DNA of 64,000 nucleotides from Paraburkholderia silvatlantica (GTDB lineage Bacteria; Pseudomonadota; Gammaproteobacteria; Burkholderiales; Burkholderiaceae), in contig NZ_QEOL01000023.1 in assembly GCF_003096715.1 (NCBI RefSeq), positions 62,001 to 126,000 on the forward strand. The letters are read 5' to 3'. The notes under the pieces are model-generated. The model had not been told where the DNA came from. It did no database searches and saw only the letters and a program-made list of their open reading frames with translations. This document shows, one piece after another, positions 51,923 through 60,663 of the stretch. The translations under genes and the position numbers were made by a program. Every line of letters starts with the position of its first letter. The stretch's first letter is position 1.

Positions 51923-53368
51923 ATGAAACTTTATGAAAAGCTCGCGGACGACATCGAGACGCTGATTCGTAAGGGTGTCTACCGCCCAGGCGACCGCGTG
52001 CCGTCCGTGCGACAGGCCAGCCAGCAACACCGCATCAGCATTACCACCGTCATTCGGGCGTATTTGCTGCTGGAAAGCCGCGGGGTGCTGGAGAGCCGCC
52101 CGCAGTCCGGCTATTTCGTGAGCGTGCGCGTGGGTGCAGGCAACGTGCGGTCGGAAGAACTGCGCACGAGCCGGCCGATCGCCGTCTCGGCAACGGTGGA
52201 CGTGAGTCGCCTCGTGCTGTCTACCTTGCGCTCCATTGGCACCGACGACGCCGTGCCACTCGGTTCGCCGTATCCCGACCCCCAGTTTTTTCCTTACGAA
52301 AAGCTCAACCGCTATGCAGCGGCCGCGGGCCGCAGAAAGGCGCTGTGGGGCGTGACCAACGCGTTGCCGCCGGGCACCCCGGAACTGGTTCGCCAGATTG
52401 CCCGGCGCTACCTCGAGAACGGCATGGCCGTGGACCCCAACGAGATCATCGTGACAGTGGGTGCGACGGAGGCGATCAATCTGTGTTTGCAGGCAGTCGC
52501 CAAACCGGGCGACGTGATCGCCGTGGAGTCGCCCACGTTCTACGCGATGCTGCACGCTATCGAGCGCTCGGGCATGAAGGCGATCGAAGTCGCGACGCAT
52601 CCCGAGTACGGTATCGAAGTCGAAGCGCTTGCGAAGATCATCGAATCAGGGCCGATTGCCGCTTGCATGGTGATGCCGAATTTTCAGAATCCACTCGGAT
52701 TTCAGATGCCCGATGAGCGCAAGCGCGAACTCGTTGACCTGCTCGCGAAGGCCGGGATTCCGGTAATCGAAAACGGCGTTTATAACGAACTGTATTTCGG
52801 CGATTCGCATCCCACCACGCTCAAATCGTATGACCAGAAAGGCATGGTGCTGCACTGCGGTTCGTTTTCGAAGAGTCTGACCGCGGCGTATCGCATCGGC
52901 TGGGCGTTGCCGGGACGCTATCGCGACGAGGTGGAAAAGCTGAAGTTTCTGAACACGCTGACGACTTCGGTGATTCCTCAACTGGCCATTGCCGAATACC
53001 TCGAGCGCGATGGCTACGAGCATCACTTGAGGCGTATTCGCAAGAATTACGCACAACAGGCCAATTTGATGAAGTCGATGGTCACGCGGTTTTTTCCGGC
53101 AGGCACGCGCACGTCGACTCCGATGGGCGGGTACGTGCTATGGATCGAGTTGCCGGAGAAGGCGGATTCGATGAAGCTCTACCAACTCGCTCTGGCGCGC
53201 GGTATCACGATTGGGCCCGGTTATATGTTTTCCGTGTCGGACAACTATCGCAACTTCATACGGCTCAACTACAGTACGCCATGGTCGCCGGAAATCGAGC
53301 AAGCGGTCATCACGGTCGGCAGGCTTGCGGCGTCGTGCGCGCGCCAGGAGAGAGGGGGGCGCCTCTAA
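51923..53368 (+). CDS. MocR family regulator (GntR winged helix fused to aminotransferase fold)
   Basis: A 481-residue regulator. Residues 1-70 form the GntR winged helix (YEKLADDIETLIRKGVYRPGDRVPSVRQASQQHRIS). The rest is a class I aminotransferase fold. The PLP-lysine region is CGSFSKSLTAAYRIGW, with NFQNPLGFQMP and VIENGVYNELYF typical of the fold. Such proteins sense PLP or an amino compound, as PdxR and GabR do. It is divergent from the YdeP-like gene. Confidence 0.93.
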   Translation: MKLYEKLADDIETLIRKGVYRPGDRVPSVRQASQQHRISITTVIRAYLLLESRGVLESRPQSGYFVSVRVGAGNVRSEELRTSRPIAVSATVDVSRLVLSTLRSIGTDDAVPLGSPYPDPQFFPYEKLNRYAAAAGRRKALWGVTNALPPGTPELVRQIARRYLENGMAVDPNEIIVTVGATEAINLCLQAVAKPGDVIAVESPTFYAMLHAIERSGMKAIEVATHPEYGIEVEALAKIIESGPIAACMVMPNFQNPLGFQMPDERKRELVDLLAKAGIPVIENGVYNELYFGDSHPTTLKSYDQKGMVLHCGSFSKSLTAAYRIGWALPGRYRDEVEKLKFLNTLTTSVIPQLAIAEYLERDGYEHHLRRIRKNYAQQANLMKSMVTRFFPAGTRTSTPMGGYVLWIELPEKADSMKLYQLALARGITIGPGYMFSVSDNYRNFIRLNYSTPWSPEIEQAVITVGRLAASCARQERGGRL

Positions 53369-53397
53369 TGGACCGGCAATCAAGGCCGTAGCATCTC

Positions 53398-53541
53398 TCA
53401 CTTCTTCATCATGGCCATCACGAGAAAGTGGAAGGGCAGCGTGAGCAGAACGGTCGCACCGAATCCGACGCACCAGAGAACGGCGATCCACTTCAGGTCG
53501 TTTAGAAAACGATGCCGCCGGTTCCTTGGCTCGCGCGTCAC
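53398..53541 (-). CDS. Small single-span membrane protein
   Basis: Forty-seven residues from GTG 53541, with GGGAG six bases upstream. A basic N-terminus (TREPRNRRHRFLNDLKW) precedes one membrane helix (IAVLWCVGFGATVLLTLPFHFLVMA) and MKK. Size and form resemble accessory subunits of respiratory oxidases, but the sequence is not one I recognise and it is 4 kb from cioAB. Confidence 0.55.
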   Translation of the reverse strand: MTREPRNRRHRFLNDLKWIAVLWCVGFGATVLLTLPFHFLVMAMMKK

Positions 53542-53792
53542 GATTGACTCCCGTTGATCGTCAAAGCGTTCATTATGGCACCGGCACACGCGCGTTCAAT
53601 ATGCATTTCCCCATCAAACGGGCGATTCCAGGTATCGGAAGATACGGGGGACGATTTTATTGCAGACCTGGCATAGACTGTGCTCACCACGACGAGACGG
53701 ATGCGAATGACGTGCGAAGTGAAGCGTCTACTGCATTCATCGATCGGGACGCGTTGAGAATCGTCGGGTGGATTGCGATCGCGAGGTAGCTC

Positions 53793-54176
53793 ATGGTCAT
53801 CGACTTCACGTTTTCAATGAAGGTCTTCTCGTCGCTCTTTGCGATCATGAATCCGATCGCGAACATCCCCGTTTTCATTTCGTTGACCGAGGGACTATCC
53901 GATGGAAAGAAGCGGGCTGTTGCAGCCACAACCTTTATCGGCGTGACGATTGGCTGTGTCATTTCCGTCACGCTCGGCGAGGCGATTCTCAACGTCTTTG
54001 GGGTCAGCATCGATGATTTTCGTCTCGCGGGAGGGTTGCACCGTACCTCGGGCGCTTTCTGTCCGCCAGGGTGACGGCGATCACGAAGCGTCTGATGGGT
54101 ATGATACTTGCCGCCATCGCGGTGGAAATGATGGCCGCGAGTTTGACGGCGATATTCAAAGGTCTGCTCCACCAGG
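53793..54176 (+). pseudogene. MarC family membrane protein, internally deleted and frameshifted
   Basis: Residues 1-80 match the start of MarC/YchE proteins: FSSLFAIMNPIANIPVFISLTEGLS, RAVAATTFIGVTIGC, FGVSIDDFRLAGGL. The frame then stops at 54074. In another frame from about 54069, the MarC C-terminus appears (VTAITKRLMGMILAAIAVEMMAASL). The normal 200-residue protein thus lacks its middle, and the two ends are out of frame. Inactive. Confidence 0.75.
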
Positions 54177-54233
54177 CCCTGGCTCGCCGTGTCGCTTCAC
54201 GTACTCCACAACGTGAAGGCGAAATACCCGGGA

Positions 54234-55205
54234 TCACCCTGCAATGCTGCCTAAAAATTTTCGGGCCGGTGCAAAGAACGTCACGCCAGTTACGGCCTTC
54301 GAGAAGTCCAGAATCCGGTCGTGGAGCGGCGGCGGATCGCCGATGAACATGCGCTCGAGCATTTTCTCTATCACCCACAGATGGCGTGAATAGCCGATGA
54401 AATAGGTGCCGTACTCGCCACGCCCCGGGGCGGCGAATGGCATGTTGTCGCGCAGGATGTCGTGCTCTCCATCCGCGTCTTCGATCGTGCAGAGCGTCTT
54501 ATGCGACTTCTGGCCCGCCGTCGCGTCCGGCAATTCAACGTTGTCGAATTTTCTTCGACCTATGATGGCTTCTTGCGTTTGCAAGCTTTGCGAGCGCCAG
54601 GCGGCCATATCATGCAGATATTTCTGGGTCACGACGTAGCTGCCGCCAGCGTAATCCGGGTCCTCCTCTGCGACTATCGTCGCGGCGGCCAGATCGAGGC
54701 CATCGGGATTCGCGGTGCCATCGACGAATTCCAGCAGATCGCGTCCGTCGAAATAGCGGAATCCCGCCACGTCGTCGATGACGTCGACCGCGGTGCCAAA
54801 GGCCTCAAGGAGAATTCTTTCAAATTCGATAATGACATCCATCGATGCCGCGCGGATGTGATAAAGGAGATCCCCCGCAGTCGCGACTGCAGTGTGTGTC
54901 GTGCCACGCACTTCCTGGAACGGTTTGAGTTCCTTCGGCAGCGGCTTTCCGGTAAGCGGCCTCCATGCGCGATGCGAGATCCCCACGTTACAGATGAAGA
55001 GACCGCCCTTGGCTCGAATCCGCACGTCCTTGACAAGATCATCGGTGCTTGCGACGACCGATTGGGCGACGGCAATGGAAGACGCGTCGTCCTTGACCAC
55101 GAGCACAAGGAAAGCAGCGGCTGCCGAGATGGGAGTATCGATCGATTGCGGTTCGATCGCCTGCGCGTGATGGGCGGATGAGATCGGCGAAGTCGGCAAG
55201 TTCAA
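54234..55205 (-). CDS. Dye-decolorizing peroxidase (DyP), B/P type
   Basis: A haem peroxidase of about 323 residues. The GxxDG motif is FVDGTANP with the catalytic Asp. The distal Arg and Asn are in ILRDNMPF, and the proximal His is probably in the preceding KSHKTLCTIEDADGEH segment. FRYFDGRDL and YFIGYSRHLWVIEKMLERMF are typical. The frame reaches GTG 55271, but TTG 55205 has AGGAGAGG six bases upstream and gives a family-like start. There is no export signal, so the protein is cytoplasmic or loaded into an encapsulin; no encapsulin gene is in the window. Confidence 0.9.
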   Translation of the reverse strand: MNLPTSPISSAHHAQAIEPQSIDTPISAAAAFLVLVVKDDASSIAVAQSVVASTDDLVKDVRIRAKGGLFICNVGISHRAWRPLTGKPLPKELKPFQEVRGTTHTAVATAGDLLYHIRAASMDVIIEFERILLEAFGTAVDVIDDVAGFRYFDGRDLLEFVDGTANPDGLDLAAATIVAEEDPDYAGGSYVVTQKYLHDMAAWRSQSLQTQEAIIGRRKFDNVELPDATAGQKSHKTLCTIEDADGEHDILRDNMPFAAPGRGEYGTYFIGYSRHLWVIEKMLERMFIGDPPPLHDRILDFSKAVTGVTFFAPARKFLGSIAG

Positions 55206-55382
55206 GGGCCTCTCCTGTGGCGAGGTGAGCAGGGTTGAAAAGCACGGTGCGTATCCTTCCAGCACTTTCACGATAGCACCGAAGCGGTTTATTCATTTCC
55301 GGCCTGGATACCTCTTTTCCGATGTTATGAATTGGAAGATGTGCCGTATTGGATTGAGCGCCTCGAGGCGCGTGCTACGCGT

Positions 55383-56246
55383 TCACAACAGCGGCAGCGT
55401 GAGCCGGATGTGCTCGGCAAAGGCCGCCGTGAGGAGCGAGGGCCGCTTGCGCCCGAACTTTATCGTGATCCCGACGGCGGGCAGGGGCGGCAGCGCGGGG
55501 TCGCCATTGAGAATGGCCAGATCCTGCGGAACGGCCGTTTGCGTCATGACGGCGAACGCCTGGCCCGAACGCACGAGCGCGGTGAGCCCGGCGAGGCTGC
55601 TGCTCGCATACGCGACGCGATAGGCCCTGCCCGTGCGCTCCAATGCTTCGCAGGCCGCGATGTGATCGAGCGTATCGGGATCGGAGAGCGCGAGCGGCAG
55701 CGGATCGAAATGAGCGGCGTCGAGTTCGGGCGAGCCGATCCAGACCAGTTGCTCGCGTCGGATGATTTCGTCGTCCGTGCCGCGGGCGGTCAAAGGCAGC
55801 GACACCATGGCGAGGTCGACCGCGCGCTTGTCGAGTTGTTCGACAAGGCGCGGCGTGGGCACGCATACGACTTCCACGAGCGCATGGGGATGCTGGCTCG
55901 AAAACTGCCGCAGCAAAGAGGGGAGGAACACGGCCGCATAGTCGTCCGGGCAGCCGAAGCGGATGGTTCCCGACAGGCCCGTGCCGCACAGGTCGGCCAT
56001 CGCTTCGTCGTGCAGGCGCAAAATGCGCTGGGCGTGGACCAGCAGGCGCTCGCCAGGGTGGGTCAGCGCAACACCGCGGCCGGTGCGCTGAAACAGCGGC
56101 TGATCGACGATCTCCTCGAGCCGCTTGATCTGCTGGCTCAGCGCCGACTGGGTGCGGCCCACGCGTTCGGCCGCACGGCTGAGCGAGCGCACCTCGGCAA
56201 TGACCGCGAACGAACGCAGCAGATCGATTTCCAGCGGACGGCTCAC
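55383..56246 (-). CDS. dgdR: LysR family regulator, probable DgdR
   Basis: An LTTR of 287-296 residues divergent from dgdA. N-terminal RPLEIDLLRSFAVIAEVRSLSRAAERVGRTQSALSQQIKRLE is the helix-turn-helix. The effector domain (GTIRFGCPDDYAAVFLPSLL, LVWIGSPELD, GLTALVRSGQAFAVMT) is complete. GTG 56246 has GAGAG nine bases upstream; ATG 56273 is an alternative without an SD. In Burkholderia cepacia a divergent LysR protein, DgdR, controls dgdA; the gene name here rests on that arrangement. An AGAA-N8-TTCT dyad lies at 56275-56290. Confidence 0.82.
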   Translation of the reverse strand: MSRPLEIDLLRSFAVIAEVRSLSRAAERVGRTQSALSQQIKRLEEIVDQPLFQRTGRGVALTHPGERLLVHAQRILRLHDEAMADLCGTGLSGTIRFGCPDDYAAVFLPSLLRQFSSQHPHALVEVVCVPTPRLVEQLDKRAVDLAMVSLPLTARGTDDEIIRREQLVWIGSPELDAAHFDPLPLALSDPDTLDHIAACEALERTGRAYRVAYASSSLAGLTALVRSGQAFAVMTQTAVPQDLAILNGDPALPPLPAVGITIKFGRKRPSLLTAAFAEHIRLTLPLL

Positions 56247-56350
56247 GATATTAGTCTCTCTTCTAGCTTGCATAAGAACTATTCGATTCTATAAAACCAG
56301 AGCGCCGGCTAGACTGCAAGGAAAATCCGCCACCCGAAAAGGAGAAGCCC

Positions 56351-57652
56351 GTGTCCAGGAACGACGACGAACAGTTTTGGCGCAACGCGCGGCAGCACCT
56401 GATCCGCTATGGCGGCACGTTCGAGCCGATGATCATCGAGCGCGCCCAGGGCAGCTTCGTCTATGACGCCGACGACCGCCCGATTCTCGACTTCACCTCG
56501 GGGCAGATGAGCGCCGTGCTGGGCCATAGCCACCCCGAAATCGTCTCGGTCATCAACGAATACGCGGGCAAGCTGGACCACCTGTTTAGCGGCATGCTCT
56601 CGCGGCCCGTGGTCGAGCTGGCAACGCGTCTGGCCGATGTCACGCCCGCCGGGCTCGACCGGGCGCTGTTGTTGAGCACCGGCGCGGAGTCGAACGAGGC
56701 TGCCATCCGCATGGCGAAGCTCGTCACGGGCAAATTCGAAATCGTGGGCTTTGCGCAGTCGTGGCACGGCATGACGGGCGGCGCGGCTTCGGCAACCTAT
56801 AGCGCAGGGCGCAAGGGCGTGGGTCCTGCAGCGGTGGGCTCGTATGCGATTCCCGCGCCGTTCACGTACCGGCCGCGCTTCGAGCGCAACGGGCAATATG
56901 ATTACCTCGCGGAACTAGACTACGCATTCGATCTCATCGACCGCCAGTCCAGCGGCAATCTCGCGGCCTTCATCGCGGAGCCGATCCTGAGTTCGGGCGG
57001 CATCATCGAACTGCCGCCCGGCTATATGGCGGCGCTCAAGCGCAAATGCGAAGAGCGCAGCATGCTGCTGATTCTCGACGAGGCGCAAACGGGCGTTGGG
57101 CGTACTGGGATGATGTTCGCGTGCGAGCACGACGGCGTGACGCCCGACATTCTCACGCTCTCCAAGACGCTGGGCGCGGGCTTGCCGCTCGCGGCCGTGG
57201 TGACGTCCGCGCAGATCGAGGAAGCGGCGCACGAACGCGGCTTCCTGTTCTACACGACACATGTGTCCGATCCGCTTCCCGCCGCGGTCGGCCTGCGCGT
57301 GCTGGACGTGGTGCAACGCGACGGACTCGTTGCGCGCGCGAACATCATGGGCGATCGATTGAGGCGCGGGCTGCTGGACCTGATGGAGCGCTTCGAATGC
57401 ATCGGCGACATTCGGGGGCGCGGCCTGCTGCTGGGTCTGGAGGTCGTCAAGGACCGCAGCACGAAGGAGCCCGCCGACGGGCTCGGCGCGAAGATCACGC
57501 GCGAATGCATGAAGCTCGGACTCAGTATGAACATCGTGCAGTTGCCGGGCATGGGCGGCGTGTTCCGCATCGCGCCGCCGCTGACCGTGAGCGAGCAGGA
57601 GATCGATCTCGGCGTGCAACTGCTGGGGCAGGCGATCGAGCGTTCGCTCTGA
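56351..57652 (+). CDS. dgdA: 2,2-dialkylglycine decarboxylase (PLP-dependent)
   Basis: A 433-residue class III aminotransferase-fold enzyme, the same length as the Burkholderia cepacia DgdA and very close to it in sequence as I recall it. It decarboxylates 2,2-dialkylglycines such as 2-aminoisobutyrate to ketones and transfers the amino group to pyruvate. Diagnostic segments are RYGGTFEPMIIERA, FTSGQMSAVLGHSHPEIV, FAQSWHGMTGG, LILDEAQTGVGRTG and the PLP-lysine LSKTLGAGLP. The start follows AAAAGGAG. It is divergent from the LysR gene, its likely activator or repressor. Confidence 0.96.
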   Translation: MSRNDDEQFWRNARQHLIRYGGTFEPMIIERAQGSFVYDADDRPILDFTSGQMSAVLGHSHPEIVSVINEYAGKLDHLFSGMLSRPVVELATRLADVTPAGLDRALLLSTGAESNEAAIRMAKLVTGKFEIVGFAQSWHGMTGGAASATYSAGRKGVGPAAVGSYAIPAPFTYRPRFERNGQYDYLAELDYAFDLIDRQSSGNLAAFIAEPILSSGGIIELPPGYMAALKRKCEERSMLLILDEAQTGVGRTGMMFACEHDGVTPDILTLSKTLGAGLPLAAVVTSAQIEEAAHERGFLFYTTHVSDPLPAAVGLRVLDVVQRDGLVARANIMGDRLRRGLLDLMERFECIGDIRGRGLLLGLEVVKDRSTKEPADGLGAKITRECMKLGLSMNIVQLPGMGGVFRIAPPLTVSEQEIDLGVQLLGQAIERSL

Positions 57653-57670
57653 GGACCCGGGTCGTCTCGG

Positions 57671-58141
57671 CTATGTCTTGCCGCGCGACCCGACCGGGCC
57701 CACCTGAGGCCGCGCGAGTGCACGCGCGGCGAGCGGCGTGGACATGACGATGGACGTGCGCGTTTCGCCGTAAAGGTTGATCCGCTGGATCAGGCGCTCC
57801 AGATCGGCCACGCTCGTTGCGACGAGGCGAATGACGTAAGAGTCCGCGCCCGTGACGTGATGGCATTCGAGCACTTCGGCAATCGTGCTGAGCAACTTGA
57901 TAAACCTCGCCTTCGCGGACTGGGGCACCGTAATGCCGATCAGGGCCGAGATCGGATAGCCGGCGGCGGCCGGGTTCACGCGCGCCGTGTAGCCTTCGAT
58001 CACGCCGGCTTCTTCGAGACGTTTCACGCGTTCCGTGACCGCCGGCACGGAGAGATGCACCTGTCTCGCAAGCTCGGTGTAGGTCATGCGGCCGTTGTCT
58101 TGCAGCAGCGCCAGTACTTTCCAGTCCAGATCGTCCATCAT
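57671..58141 (-). CDS. Lrp/AsnC family transcriptional regulator
   Basis: A 156-residue regulator. The N-terminal helix-turn-helix is DWKVLALLQDNGRMTYTELARQVHLSVPAVTERVKRLEE; the C-terminal RAM domain has IGITVPQSAKARFIKLL and ECHHVTGADSYVIRLVATSV. It is divergent from a LysE-type exporter, a common pairing in which the Lrp protein senses the exported amino acid. It converges on dgdA with 18 bases between the stops. Confidence 0.93.
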   Translation of the reverse strand: MMDDLDWKVLALLQDNGRMTYTELARQVHLSVPAVTERVKRLEEAGVIEGYTARVNPAAAGYPISALIGITVPQSAKARFIKLLSTIAEVLECHHVTGADSYVIRLVATSVADLERLIQRINLYGETRTSIVMSTPLAARALARPQVGPVGSRGKT

Positions 58142-58253
58142 GGCGAAATGTTTAAGGTGAAATGCCGATTTTCCCTTAAATCCCGACTTCTGCGGACAAT
58201 GTGCGCGGTCTACGATAGTCCCCTATGGAACACACACTGCAGGGAGAGGGGAC

Positions 58254-58904
58254 ATGCTGTTCGTCAAAGCCGTGGCGATGGGGTTTTGCATCGCCGCACC
58301 GGTCGGGGCCATCGGCATGCTGTGCATCCAGCGCAGCATGAGCCGAGGTTTTTGCGCGGGCCTTGCGACGGGCATTGGCGCTGCCTGCGCGGACGCGTTT
58401 TATGGCTTGCTCGGCGTGCTCGGCGTGGCGGGCATCGTGACGGCGCTGCCAATGCTGACGGTGGTGTTGAAGGCAGCGGGCGGGGCATTTCTGATGTGGA
58501 TGGCGTGGACCATCGCGCGCGAGTCGCCGCGCGCGCCGGCCGCCGTGCAGGAGAACTTGCGCACCACTGTCACGCGTGACTTCCTCACGACCTTTGCACT
58601 GACGCTCTCGAACCCACTGACCATTTTTTCGTTCATCGCCGCTTTTGCGGCGCTCGGGCCCCTGCCGGCCATGCCGGGCGAACAGGGCGCGCCGGGATGG
58701 CTTTCGGTGGCGCCGATGGTGACCATGGTGACGGGCGTGTTCGCGGGTTCGGCCGTGTGGTGGTTGTTCCTGAGCGGCGTGACCTCCGCGTTGCGTACCA
58801 GGCTGCCACTCGCGCTCACGCGCGGCATCTCCATTTTTTCCGCCGTAGCGATTGCCGCATTTGGCGTCGTTCAGATGGTGACCGGTCTTGCGCGACTCGC
58901 TTAA
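58254..58904 (+). CDS. LysE/RhtB family amino acid exporter
   Basis: A 216-residue protein with six helices. The opening MLFVKAVAMGFCIAAPVGAIGMLCIQRSMSRGFCAGLATGIGAACAD carries the LysE PxGP-like motif (APVGAIG). A later TFALTLSNPLTIFSFIAAFAALG is the second family mark. SD GGAGAGGGG precedes the ATG. The divergent Lrp gene probably controls it. The last four bases overlap the ChaC-like gene on the opposite strand. Confidence 0.92.
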   Translation: MLFVKAVAMGFCIAAPVGAIGMLCIQRSMSRGFCAGLATGIGAACADAFYGLLGVLGVAGIVTALPMLTVVLKAAGGAFLMWMAWTIARESPRAPAAVQENLRTTVTRDFLTTFALTLSNPLTIFSFIAAFAALGPLPAMPGEQGAPGWLSVAPMVTMVTGVFAGSAVWWLFLSGVTSALRTRLPLALTRGISIFSAVAIAAFGVVQMVTGLARLA

Positions 58905-59563
58905 TACGTCGTTTCGAAACGTTCGAGGGCTTGCGCCACTTCCTCGATGTAGGCGTCGGTCATCGCGCAGTCCGCAAGCGCCTGTCTGAGCTGGAACACA
59001 TATTCCGCGTTGCTGCCGAGCGGCCCATGCGCCTGGGCAATTGCGCGCGCGACAGTCGCTGGGCTCGAATCAGCCTCGTATTGTCGCGGGCAGGTGCTCG
59101 CCACGAACGCGAGCGCGTGCCGCGTCTCTCCCGTAGTGAGCGTGACGGCGGTCCAGGCCGGCGTATAAGCGCCCGTCAGCATCTCGCGGGTCCAGAGAAT
59201 GTGAAGCTCTTCGTCGAGCGTGGCGGCATCGAGCCGCAGCACCACGCCTTGCGTATGGCCGCCGCGCTCCAGCGCGAGCATGCGCCCGGGGCGCTGCGGC
59301 GTGCCGCGCCCGCCGAACAGGCGAATGCAAAAGCTCCGGCGCCAGCCATGCAGCGTGGCGCTCGCGCGCCGGTCGAAGTGTGAGAGCGGATTCCACATGA
59401 GCGAACCGTAGCCGAACACCCAGACTTCCTCGCCGGCGGGGCGCTTCGCCATCGTTTCGGCGAGCGACTGGGCGATCTGGGCTTGCGTCCAGAGAATTTC
59501 AGGGGGGAGATGGCTGAAACTCTCGAGAAACGCACCGGAGCGAATGGCGTCTCTGTTTAGCAT
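58901..59563 (-). CDS. Gamma-glutamylcyclotransferase, ChaC-like
   Basis: A 220-residue protein from ATG 59563; the frame extends to a TTG at 59650. The fold motif VFGYGSLMWNP (near residue 47) is followed by LHGWRRSFCIRLFGGRGTPQRPGRMLALERGG and VVLRLDAATLDEELHILWTREMLTGAY, which contains the likely catalytic Glu. ChaC enzymes cleave glutathione to 5-oxoproline and Cys-Gly in the cytoplasm. The neighbours give no direct hint of a role. Confidence 0.9.
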   Translation of the reverse strand: MLNRDAIRSGAFLESFSHLPPEILWTQAQIAQSLAETMAKRPAGEEVWVFGYGSLMWNPLSHFDRRASATLHGWRRSFCIRLFGGRGTPQRPGRMLALERGGHTQGVVLRLDAATLDEELHILWTREMLTGAYTPAWTAVTLTTGETRHALAFVASTCPRQYEADSSPATVARAIAQAHGPLGSNAEYVFQLRQALADCAMTDAYIEEVAQALERFETTY

Positions 59564-59699
59564 GGCGTTGACGGGCGGTAGGGCTACGTCACGAAGTATG
59601 CGGTCGGCGAGGGCGTGGATAAAGTGGCTGGAACGCGATGCTGCGTTCAACTGGGGACGACAATCGGGTTGTACTTGCCCCGCAGAGAGGCCGCAGCCA

Positions 59700-60071
59700 T
59701 CAATCGGTCAGCGGTGCGTAGCCGAGCTCGCGCTGGTGTCGAATCGAGAGCACGATTGCGCGCGTTTCTGAATGGGCATACAGGATCACGTGCGATCCCA
59801 GCACATATTCGCGGAAATCGGGAACATCAGCTTCGATCGCCAGACGCTTTAGCTTGTCGAGCCGCATCTGTCCCTCAATGGTCTGCGCCGCAAGGAACCC
59901 GGCGGGGCGGCCGAGTTGCGGATGAATCATCACGAGATCGCGGAAGCGAAAAATTTGCTCCCAAAGGTCATCCATTCGCTGCGGTGCTGACGACGAGTCC
60001 TGCTCCAACATGAATTCGCTGATCGTTTCGAGGCGCTCTTCGAACGTTTCTGCAAAATCGACCGGGATCAT
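59700..60071 (-). CDS. RelE/ParE family toxin
   Basis: A 123-residue protein with the ParE/RelE layout: VDFAETFEERLETISEFMLEQ near the start, a middle helix (LWEQIFRFRDLVMIHPQLGRPAG) and a C-terminal strand pair (REYVLGSHVILYAHSETRAIVLSIRHQREL). It overlaps the upstream antitoxin gene by four bases. At 123 residues it is longer than most ParE proteins (about 95), so an atypical subgroup is likely. Gyrase poisoning or mRNA cleavage cannot be told apart from sequence. Confidence 0.85.
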   Translation of the reverse strand: MIPVDFAETFEERLETISEFMLEQDSSSAPQRMDDLWEQIFRFRDLVMIHPQLGRPAGFLAAQTIEGQMRLDKLKRLAIEADVPDFREYVLGSHVILYAHSETRAIVLSIRHQRELGYAPLTD

Positions 60072-60364
60072 TTGTGCGACTCAGAACGACGTCGCATCGA
60101 CTCCCGAATGTCCTCCAGGGACTTTGTACGTCCGGCGAGCGCGTCTTTTAGCCCCTTCTCAGCGTCTTCGATCATGATCAGCCGGCCGTACTCGGCTTCG
60201 AGGGCGTGATAGAAGTCGAGCTTTCTCGCATCGACGAGTGCAACAAAGGCTGCGCCATTCTTCGTCAGCACCTTTTCGGCACCGGCGACTACGTCGTCCG
60301 CCAGTTCGGTGAGCCGCGCGCGTGCTTCGCTAATCGGGACGACGTCTTGGGCGCGAATAGACAT
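60068..60364 (-). CDS. Phd/YefM family antitoxin
   Basis: A 98-residue antitoxin, ATG 60364 with AGGAGAGG upstream. The N-terminal DNA-binding and dimerisation half is DVVPISEARARLTELADDVVAGAEKVLTKNGAAFVALVDARKL, the Phd fold. The C-terminal tail is charged and likely folds on the toxin. Antitoxin-first order and the 4-base overlap with the toxin are usual for such pairs, giving autoregulated expression. Confidence 0.88.
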   Translation of the reverse strand: MSIRAQDVVPISEARARLTELADDVVAGAEKVLTKNGAAFVALVDARKLDFYHALEAEYGRLIMIEDAEKGLKDALAGRTKSLEDIRESMRRRSESHK

Positions 60365-60663
60365 AAACCTCTCCTGTACAAAATTCGTTAACGAAAACAT
60401 ACACATGGGAGGGCGCATGGTCAAGTCCCGCTCCGTACTTCTCCCGCGGACCCGTCATCGCCGTTGCGAGCACGTCGAGGGAGATCAATTTGTGCCAGGC
60501 CCAGCGAGGATCACGCCACCTCAGGCGGCCGCTGCGGCCGCGGGCCAACGATATCGGACCTGTTGGCACTGGAGCCGCCCCGGAGTGGCGGGAATCATCA
60601 GGAGTCTTGATGACTACGCAAGCGGACGCACCCATGCCAGGCGCGGCCGCTTGAATCCAGCAC

